This document shows positions 1 through 5,089 of a DNA stretch of 12,181 nt, one piece after another. Numbering within the stretch: position 1 is the first letter of the stretch; each line of letters starts with the position of its first letter. A program made the translations under genes and the position numbers. The stretch spans positions 1-12,181 of the forward strand of contig CBDUQI010000179.1 in the NCBI GenBank assembly GCA_965369325.1, read 5' to 3'. A model generated the notes under the pieces. The model was not told where the DNA came from, did no database searches, and saw only the letters and a program-made list of their open reading frames with translations. This DNA is from CBDUQI01 sp965369325 (GTDB taxonomy: Bacteria; Pseudomonadota; Gammaproteobacteria; Steroidobacterales; JBCBZW01).

Positions 1-244
1 GGTCGCCGCCAATCAGAAAACAACGGCATCCACCCTGCAGGCCAGCACGGCCAACCGTCGATTCCTGATGCACCTCGCTGGCATTCTCGTCAGCTTCGTT
101 TTCGATGGTGCTCAGCTTCAGCACGGTGACATCCACCGACTGCAGTTCAAGCGTCTTGGTGGTCGCCTCATCAGCCGCCTGGCTGGGCAGCGCAAAGCAA
201 GCCCCCGCGATCACTGCCAGAAATACCTTCTTGAAGTTGGTCAT
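1..244 (-). CDS. N-terminal part of a small exported protein, function unknown (runs off the window)
   Basis: The frame opens with ATG at 244 and stays open to base 2, giving 81 residues with the C-terminus outside the window. A strong ribosome binding site, AGGGAGAA (258-251), lies 6 bases upstream and fixes the start; an ATG at 251 is followed directly by a stop. The protein begins with a classical Sec signal peptide: positive n-region MTNFKK, hydrophobic core VFLAVIAGACFALP, and a probable cleavage near SQA/AD at about residue 23. The mature part starts acidic and Thr-rich and includes TTKTLELQSVDVTVLKLSTI, then reaches a Gly/Cys segment (GGCRCFLIGGD) at the window edge. Two closely spaced cysteines suggest a periplasmic disulfide or metal site, but I do not recognise the family. 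A small broken frame lies 44 bases upstream on the same strand. Confidence 0.72.
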   Translation of the reverse strand, partial: MTNFKKVFLAVIAGACFALPSQAADEATTKTLELQSVDVTVLKLSTIENEADENASEVHQESTVGRAGLQGGCRCFLIGGD

Positions 245-288
245 TTCACATTCTCCCTAACAACGTAAAAAAGCGGCTCGCTCGTTGA

Positions 289-471
289 TTAGCGTATGGC
301 CATCACTCGCTCACCACCTTGGTGAACGGACGTGACGTGCTTGACGTTGCCGGGGCCAACCAGGTATTTGCCTGAGCGAATACGGCTGGTCTCATATTGG
401 TATTGTTGTTCGATCCTGCCCTTCTGCTCCTTCAAGTCGCCGGGTTATGTTAACCATGTCCGAGTGGACAT
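289..471 (-). pseudogene. Possible broken small gene (open 51-codon tail after an in-frame stop)
   Basis: From an ATG at 471 the frame reads MSTRTWLT and hits TAA at 447-445. It then stays open for 51 codons (444-289) and ends in TAA. The tail looks protein-like: a charged, possibly helical part (DLKEQKGRIEQQYQYETSRI) followed by a Gly/Val-rich part with GKYLVGPGNVKHVTSV, ending ERVMAIR. No start codon with a ribosome binding site is visible for the tail: a TTG at 435 lacks one. The frame could therefore be the remains of a gene disrupted by a nonsense or frameshift change near 440-447, or simply chance. It lies upstream of the exported-protein gene on the same strand, 44 bases before its ATG. 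I do not recognise a family. Confidence 0.25.
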
Positions 472-473
472 AA
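445..473. repeat. Compact inverted repeat with two alternative left arms
   Basis: ATGTCC (456-461) and GGACAT (466-471) form a perfect 6-bp stem around the loop GAGT. The extended right arm GGACATAA (466-473) can also pair through ACATAA with TTATGT (445-450). The same right arm therefore has two competing partners. This could be an operator, an RNA hairpin or a fragment of a mobile-element end; nothing nearby decides it. Confidence 0.4.
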
Positions 474-623
474 TATGGAGAGGATCTGGGCATTGCAACC
501 AGGCCTACCCTTAGTTGGGAATAGGCAAAAAAACAACGTTTTTGGGCATTTACAACAACATTGAGAGGAGATACTTGGCATTTGGAACCCACTGCTCCGA
601 GCCGTCACCTTCCGTCCAATCAT

Positions 624-652
624 GGCTAGCGTAGGCCTCTGCTACGCGAGCC
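624..652. other. Strong hairpin, 10-bp stem with one mismatch
   Basis: GGCT-A-GCGTAG (624-634) pairs with CTACGC-G-AGCC (642-652) around the 7-base loop GCCTCTG. No run of T follows on either strand, so it does not look like a standard intrinsic terminator. It is downstream of the minus-strand symporter gene and could stabilise the transcript end. Confidence 0.4.
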
Positions 653-690
653 GTGAGTTATCCCTCGTCGTGATCTCTGTTGCAGAGGGT

Positions 691-706
691 GCCCAGCGGG
701 CTGGGC
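691..706. other. GC-rich hairpin
   Basis: GCCCAG (691-696) and CTGGGC (701-706) form a perfect stem with loop CGGG. It is the second of three hairpins clustered downstream of the symporter gene. There is no T-tract. Confidence 0.35.
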
Positions 707-765
707 CCCGGGCGCCTGGAAAAGTTGATCTTTCAGAATGCCAAGGTCGACAAAATCCGATCGCT

Positions 766-783
766 TGGGCGAAGACTCGCCCA
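766..783 (-). terminator. Candidate terminator hairpin after the symporter gene
   Basis: A perfect 7-bp stem, TGGGCGA (766-772) with TCGCCCA (777-783) and a 4-base loop, begins 5 bases past the symporter stop codon on the minus strand. A short TTTT lies about 10 bases further downstream, but it is not adjacent to the stem, so this is at best a weak intrinsic terminator or an mRNA end-stabilising stem. Confidence 0.35.
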
Positions 784-788
784 GTTAA

Positions 789-2279
789 CTATTCGCCGAA
801 CATCCGTCGGTTGAGCGCGCGATTGGCGGCCAGCGCCACCACAATCACGACACCCCACTGCACTAGGCAGGTCATCAGACTAAATGGATCAAGTGGATTG
901 AACCAGGTATCCGGCGCGTACACGCTAACAGACAAATACAGCCACCAAACCAGCAGCACAATCGCCAGCATTGGAATCACCCAGGTAATCGCTAAGTCCC
1001 ATTTGGCGCCAACGCGCCAATCGTTAGGAAGACCGTCGATCACTTCCTCGCGGAACTGGGTTACCCCCGCCCGAGTGATCGCGAACGCGATAAACGCACC
1101 AGAAATCATTAAGGCCACGCCCCACACAAAGTCCTGGTTACTGAAGAACCCCAGGTGCATGGCCGAGGGCACGCCAAGCAAGAAACCGGCGCCACAGACC
1201 AACATAATGGACCGCGCGCGGCTCACACCCAGATCCATGACAATCCGAGCGGCCAGTTCAATCATTGAGATCAAAGAACTGAAGGCTGCAAACGTAAGCG
1301 CCAGAAAAAATAGGATGGCAAATACCGATCCGCCTGGCATTTTCGCAAACAGTTGCGGCATCCAGATAAAGGTCAGCCCGGTGGCCGCAGGGCCGCTGGA
1401 CTGCATAACCGACAGCACTTCCGGTTTGCTCATTTGCGCACCCAGAATCGCAAATACTGTGCCGAAAATTACCGTCGCCGCCAACAACGAGACCAGATTG
1501 TTGCCCACACCAGTAATAACTGCGTTCTTAACCACACCGTGGCGGGCATGCATGTAGGCGCCGTAAGTCAGGATTAATCCCCAACCTGCCCCAGTGTCCC
1601 AAGCATTCTGAGTTAGCGCCTCCAGCCAGATCTGTGGACTGCGCAGCGTACCCCAATCCGGGGTAAACAAAAACGCAACACCTTCCCAGGCACCATCCAG
1701 GGTCAATGCGCGCCCGGCGCAGAGCAGGATGATAAGCAGCAATGTGGGGATCAACACCAGATTGGCTTTTTCGATCGACTTGATGCCATTCCACACGACG
1801 ATAGCGCCAACCCCCATGGCCAGCGCATGAAATACCACAGGGAACCCACTGCTTTGAAAACCATCCCAAACGGTCATGGCGGATTGCATGTCCAGCGGCA
1901 GTTCCGTCGTGGTCATCTTAAGCAGATAATAAAAACACCAACCGGCGACGACCGAGTAATAAAACATGATGGCTGCGGCGACAAATCCGACAAACGCCCC
2001 CATCCACGTGTAACGCTTGCCCGCGATCTTGGCAAAAGTCCCCATCACGCCCATGCGTCCACTTCGCCCCAGGGCGTACTCGGCGATAATCAGTGGCACG
2101 CTCCAGACAAACAAAAACACCAACCATGCAACTAAAAATGCACCGGCCCCCTGCTCGCCAGCGTTTTGCGCTGCGATCCGCGGAAACCGCCAGATATTGC
2201 CAGTGCCAACGGCAATTCCCAGCACGCACAGCAGCAACCCTAAGCGGGACGAAAAACGTTGATCTGTATAGCTACTCAT
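789..2279 (-). CDS. Sodium-dependent transporter, neurotransmitter:sodium symporter (NSS/LeuT-like) family
   Basis: A 496-residue inner-membrane protein with about twelve hydrophobic segments, the usual size for bacterial NSS carriers. These couple Na+ entry to uptake of amino acids or related amines. The family signature in the unwound TM1 region is clear: VGTGNIWRFP (residues 24-33), then AAQN and GAGAFLVAW, and EYALGRSGRMG at about 67-77. N28 matches the Na-site Asn of LeuT TM1, and the Ser pair at 334-335 in AAFSSLISMIEL matches the Na2 Thr/Ser of TM8. TM6 reads NAWDTGAGWGLILTYGAYM (225-243), a variant of the usual QxFFSLSxGxG form, so the substrate cannot be inferred. No ribosome binding site precedes the ATG at 2279; a -10-like TACAAT lies just upstream. 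The gene follows the SDR gene by 71 bases on the same strand. Confidence 0.93.
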   Translation of the reverse strand: MSSYTDQRFSSRLGLLLCVLGIAVGTGNIWRFPRIAAQNAGEQGAGAFLVAWLVFLFVWSVPLIIAEYALGRSGRMGVMGTFAKIAGKRYTWMGAFVGFVAAAIMFYYSVVAGWCFYYLLKMTTTELPLDMQSAMTVWDGFQSSGFPVVFHALAMGVGAIVVWNGIKSIEKANLVLIPTLLLIILLCAGRALTLDGAWEGVAFLFTPDWGTLRSPQIWLEALTQNAWDTGAGWGLILTYGAYMHARHGVVKNAVITGVGNNLVSLLAATVIFGTVFAILGAQMSKPEVLSVMQSSGPAATGLTFIWMPQLFAKMPGGSVFAILFFLALTFAAFSSLISMIELAARIVMDLGVSRARSIMLVCGAGFLLGVPSAMHLGFFSNQDFVWGVALMISGAFIAFAITRAGVTQFREEVIDGLPNDWRVGAKWDLAITWVIPMLAIVLLVWWLYLSVSVYAPDTWFNPLDPFSLMTCLVQWGVVIVVALAANRALNRRMFGE

Positions 2280-2285
2280 CTAAGC

Positions 2286-2291
2286 ATTGTA
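2286..2291 (-). promoter_or_regulatory. Possible -10 element for the symporter gene (leaderless start?)
   Basis: TACAAT on the minus strand matches TATAAT at five of six positions. It ends 6 bases before the symporter ATG, which would put transcription initiation at or beside the start codon. I find no convincing -35. The absence of a Shine-Dalgarno sequence fits a leaderless message, but the gene could equally be read from the SDR promoter. Confidence 0.25.
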
Positions 2292-2350
2292 CTTAAATCG
2301 GCACTCGGTTTTATGATCACGAGCCGTGTCTGCACACACCCCGCCTCTGG

Positions 2351-3115
2351 TTACATACGGATAGCGCCGTCCACGTCGATACAGCGGCCGCTGATGTAGT
2401 CGTTCTCGAAAATAAACTGCACTGTTTTGGCAATCTCATCCGGATCACCAATACGTTTTAGCGGAATGCCCTTGGTGAGTTTCTCACGTGCCTCCGGTTT
2501 CATGGACATCACCATCTCGGTGCCAATAAAGCCAGGCGCGATCGCGGCGGCGCGAATGCCATAGCGTGCAAACTCCTTAGCCCATACCACAGCCATCGCC
2601 TGCACGCCCGCCTTGGTGGCGGAGTAGTTCACTTGGCCCATATTGCCCGCTCGTGAGACTGAGGAGATGTTGATAATACAACCCGGCTGGCCGCCTTCAA
2701 TCATCTTCGCTGCCCCCTCACGACCGCACAGAAACACACCTGTGAGGTTTACATCAATCACCAACTGCCACTGAGCCAGCGACATCTTGGACACTTGCTC
2801 GCCGTCTTTGTATTTCAACGTAAGGGCATCGCGCGTAATGCCGGCATTGTTCACCAGCCCGTGCAAGGCACCAAAATCGGCAATCACGCTATCGAACAAG
2901 CCGACGACTTCGTCCTCGGCCGACACGTTGACCTTATAAGCATTTACCTGCGGCGCGCCCAGCGATTCGCATTCGGCTTTCATCGCACTCAGCGCGTCAT
3001 CATCCAGGTCTACGATCGCAAGCCTTGCGCCCTGGCCGGCCAGCCGACGCGCCATGCCGCCGCCCAACCCCCTGGCCGCCCCGGTAATCACGATCGTTTT
3101 GTCTCTAAGGTCCAT
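2351..3115 (-). CDS. Short-chain dehydrogenase/reductase, FabG-like (3-oxoacyl reductase type)
   Basis: A 254-residue classical SDR. The nucleotide-binding motif TGAARGLG is at 11-18, with Asp36 at the end of strand beta-2 (AIVDLD), which usually favours NAD(H). NNAG is at 89-92, the active-site Asn is N123 (DVNLTG), catalytic Ser is at 151 in INISSVS, and the Y164-xxx-K168 pair is in YSATK. The C-terminal part has APGFIGTEM and ends DVDGAIRM. The layout matches FabG/acetoacetyl-CoA reductase relatives acting on 3-oxoacyl or similar hydroxy/keto substrates in the cytoplasm; the exact substrate cannot be read. I chose ATG 3115 because AGGA (3126-3123) lies 7 bases upstream. A GTG at 3145 is in frame but has no comparable site. 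It may form a transcript with the symporter gene downstream. Confidence 0.92.
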   Translation of the reverse strand: MDLRDKTIVITGAARGLGGGMARRLAGQGARLAIVDLDDDALSAMKAECESLGAPQVNAYKVNVSAEDEVVGLFDSVIADFGALHGLVNNAGITRDALTLKYKDGEQVSKMSLAQWQLVIDVNLTGVFLCGREGAAKMIEGGQPGCIINISSVSRAGNMGQVNYSATKAGVQAMAVVWAKEFARYGIRAAAIAPGFIGTEMVMSMKPEAREKLTKGIPLKRIGDPDEIAKTVQFIFENDYISGRCIDVDGAIRM

Positions 3116-3425
3116 GTGTGTTTCCTGTGAGTAGTTGCGGTGCACTCACCGCCTTGTGTTTATGCCGGAATAACCGGCGACGCCCGCCACGTGGTCCCGC
3201 GACTGCGGCTGCGCCACCGCGCGCTATTCTAGCCTCTGGCACGCAGCCGGTATAGCAATACCCCCTTGATCGCTCCTTATGGCGCAACGCATCAGTTGAA
3301 ACCCACTCGCCGACACGGCATCCTGCACCTCGCACCGTGCTCAGCACACACCCGACTCGAAATCAGGCCCAAAGTCAGCCCTAAAATCAGTAAAGGACCG
3401 CCCGATCATATATCTACCCCACAGC
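3116..3425. other. Divergent intergenic region (promoters for both directions expected)
   Basis: About 310 bases separate the minus-strand SDR gene from the plus-strand lipoprotein operon, so at least two promoters should lie here. Visible candidates are weak. On the plus strand there is a TAAAAT at 3382-3387 with only a poor -35-like TCGAAA 19 bases upstream; on the minus strand a TAGAAT at about 3227-3232 has no good -35. A short inverted repeat GCCGG-AATAA-CCGGC (3164-3178) lies about 50 bases upstream of the SDR start and could be an operator or leader hairpin. I see no complete small gene here. Confidence 0.5.
3164..3178. repeat. Small inverted repeat upstream of the SDR gene
   Basis: GCCGG (3164-3168) and CCGGC (3174-3178) are perfect complements around AATAA. 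In the SDR leader this could be an RNA hairpin or a regulator site. A 5-bp stem is short enough to arise by chance. Confidence 0.25.
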
Positions 3426-4409
3426 TTGCGCTTAGCCCTAGCGCTAGGTGCTGCGTTAAGCCTGCCTGGATGCGAGCCAGGCCCCCTCACGGCGAGCTAT
3501 GTCACTTGGGATAGCATCGCGTTGGATACACGAGCCTCCATCTGGCTGGTCGAAACGCATATCACACCCGGTCAGCGAGTCGCTGTGCGGCCGCAGGGGG
3601 CAGTCATCCGCACAGGCACCACCTTTGCCTTTGCAGATGCCGATTATCGGCGTACAGCAAACCACACCGCATTCACCAATCTGCTCGCCGCTCACCCGAT
3701 GGACGACCCGATTCTGCAGGCACTTGCACACACCGTCGACAATGTGGAAATCGCCCCTTGGCGCCGCGCGCCGAACGCGGTGGCACGCAACGTCGAGATT
3801 GGCTTCCGTCAGCTACAGACGGAACTGGGCGGTGACACCCGGCGCGACGGTTGTTACACCGCGTTTTTCGACGGCGCATATGCAATGCTGGCCGACAGTG
3901 CAGATGCCCCCGCCGCGAGCGGGCAGATGCTGCCCGATCTGTTCGCCAACGCGATGGGCGATGCCCGCTGCGACCACACGCCGGAACCCGCGACGGCGAG
4001 TGCCCCGCTGCCGCGCCTGCCAACGGAGCTTCGCCTCACCTACATTCTCAGCCAAATCGCCGAAGGCCGCGACGTGCGCTTTGTTGATGTCCGTGAAGCA
4101 CCTGAATTCGCTGAGAGCCGGATTCCGGGTGCCATCAACCTGAAGCTGCGCGAGGTGAACGCTGACAGCGTCGCATCGCTGGCCGACGCGGATCTGGTCA
4201 TCGCATATTGCATTAAGGACTTCCGCGGCTTCGAGGTAGGCAAAGCGTTGGCGGAGCACGGTATCTGGCCGGTGGGCACGATGTCCCCGCACGGCTTGGC
4301 CGGCTGGCGCGCACAGCACCTGCCAACCGCGAGTAACAACGGGCCCGACGACTCTCATGCATTTGCCGCCCTGCTCGCCTGCGCACGCGGTGAGAGCGCA
4401 TGCCAGTGA
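3426..4409 (+). CDS. Exported (probable lipoprotein) fusion of a ChrB-like region and a rhodanese domain
   Basis: From TTG 3426 the product is 327 residues. A hydrophobic stretch ending LSLPGC (Cys16) resembles a lipobox, so the protein is probably lipid-anchored in the envelope. Residues about 25-155 resemble the chromate-resistance (ChrB C-terminal, Chrome_Resist) family: YVTWDSIALDTRASIWLVE, a central AFADADY, HTAFTNLL, then DDPILQALAHTVDN. This assignment is from pattern memory. Residues about 200-300 are a rhodanese domain: FVDVREAPEFAESRIPGAIN (219-238) and the active loop YCIKDFRG with catalytic Cys262. This Cys can carry a persulfide. The stop overlaps the next gene by 10 bases. The start is doubtful: no ribosome binding site serves TTG, whereas AAAGGA (3392-3397) would serve an ATC/ATA at 3405-3410 in the same frame, giving a more normal 23-residue signal peptide. 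Confidence 0.75.
   Translation: MRLALALGAALSLPGCEPGPLTASYVTWDSIALDTRASIWLVETHITPGQRVAVRPQGAVIRTGTTFAFADADYRRTANHTAFTNLLAAHPMDDPILQALAHTVDNVEIAPWRRAPNAVARNVEIGFRQLQTELGGDTRRDGCYTAFFDGAYAMLADSADAPAASGQMLPDLFANAMGDARCDHTPEPATASAPLPRLPTELRLTYILSQIAEGRDVRFVDVREAPEFAESRIPGAINLKLREVNADSVASLADADLVIAYCIKDFRGFEVGKALAEHGIWPVGTMSPHGLAGWRAQHLPTASNNGPDDSHAFAALLACARGESACQ
3437..3448. repeat. Perfect 12-bp palindrome at the start of the lipoprotein gene
   Basis: CCTAGCGCTAGG is a perfect palindrome beginning 11 bases inside the TTG-started frame. It encodes part of the signal sequence (ALALGA). A role as an operator near the start is possible but could be coincidence of Leu/Ala codon use. Confidence 0.25.
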
Positions 4410-5089
4410 ACAACCTCCCCCGCCGTGCCATCGCCATGACAATCGCGCTCCTGTTACTTCTCGCGCCCGCCGCTTTGTGGCTGCGCGCCGCCGGGGATCT
4501 AAGCAGCTACTTCAGTGGTAACGCACCTCCCGGGCAGTTCACATATGTTCTGGCGAAACTCGCCGGCCTCTATGCCGGGCTGCTGCTTTGGTTGCAGGCA
4601 CTCTATGGCCTGCTGGGGCGCACTGCTGAACTATCCCGCCTCGCGCGCTGGCGCCTGAGTACACACCGGATAACAGGCCTCTGCGTGGTGCTGCTGGCGG
4701 CGGCACATGCCGGACTGTTTGTTAGCGCGGCTGGTGCACGCACTGGCCAGATGGACCTATCGCTGCTGGTACCGGATTTCTCCCACGGGTATTACCGCAC
4801 CGCGCTCTCGCTGGGTGCCATCGCCATTTGGGCGTTGCCTGTCGCCATCCTCGCTGCCCTGCTGCGGCGACGGCTTGGGTCCCACTGGCGCCTTGGGCAC
4901 TGGCTGGGCCTGAGCAGTGTTAGCGCAATGCTGGTCCACGCACTACTGGTAGGCAGCGAAGCCCGTACGCTGATCGCTGCCCCGTTGTACTGGGCCGCCG
5001 GCCTGAGCATCCTGCTGGCGATCATCGTTCGAATGCTGCAAGCGCGACGGCGGCGTCGGCCCACCACTGTGCAACGGGACCATGCTTAG
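4400..5089 (+). CDS. Ferric-reductase-like (cytochrome b type) integral membrane protein
   Basis: A 229-residue inner-membrane protein with about six hydrophobic helices. Two histidine pairs have the spacing of the ferric reductase-like transmembrane domain: H89 and H103 (13 residues between) in STHRITG and AAAHAGLF, and H167 and H180 (12 between) in GHWLG and MLVHALL. Such proteins hold two b hemes and pass electrons across the membrane; MsrQ/YedZ, which feeds a periplasmic reductase, is a familiar example. No FAD/NADPH domain follows, so an external electron source is needed. The first ATG overlaps the previous stop (ATGCCAGTGA), with GGTGAG just upstream; an in-frame GTG at 4406 is an alternative. 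Its last 8 bases overlap the CapA fusion gene. The C-terminus is an Arg-rich cytoplasmic tail. I infer that it supplies electrons to the exported partners. Confidence 0.8.
   Translation: MPVNNLPRRAIAMTIALLLLLAPAALWLRAAGDLSSYFSGNAPPGQFTYVLAKLAGLYAGLLLWLQALYGLLGRTAELSRLARWRLSTHRITGLCVVLLAAAHAGLFVSAAGARTGQMDLSLLVPDFSHGYYRTALSLGAIAIWALPVAILAALLRRRLGSHWRLGHWLGLSSVSAMLVHALLVGSEARTLIAAPLYWAAGLSILLAIIVRMLQARRRRRPTTVQRDHA

Larger units (their letters stand above)
245..788. other. Gene-poor, AT-richer intergenic stretch with hairpins and a broken frame
   Basis: This stretch separates the symporter stop from the exported-protein start. It is visibly more AT-rich between about 360 and 600 than the flanking genes. 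It holds a minus-strand remnant frame (289-471), an inverted repeat (445-473), three GC-rich hairpins (624-652, 691-706, 766-783) and several loosely similar copies of a TGGGCATT-centred motif between 486 and 590. I see no complete gene with a credible start and ribosome binding site, and no transposase. It may be a decayed locus or a regulatory/untranslated region. Confidence 0.5.

Noticed and set aside
392..592. A 66-codon minus-strand frame in the intergenic gap
   Set aside because: No ribosome binding site and an incoherent composition. It overlaps the remnant frame at 289-471 in a different phase; at most it could be the other half of a frameshifted gene.
622..1557. A 311-codon plus-strand open frame
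   Set aside because: It lies antisense to the symporter, whose family motifs are unmistakable. The translation is Thr/Ser/Pro/Ala-rich without domains.
3116..3145. GTG start at 3145 adding 10 residues to the SDR
   Set aside because: The ATG at 3115 has AGGA at proper spacing and gives the standard SDR N-terminus; the upstream extension lacks both.
3813..4442. Minus-strand 209-codon open frame opposite the rhodanese fusion
   Set aside because: It is the antisense shadow of a gene with clear rhodanese motifs; its own translation has no domain.
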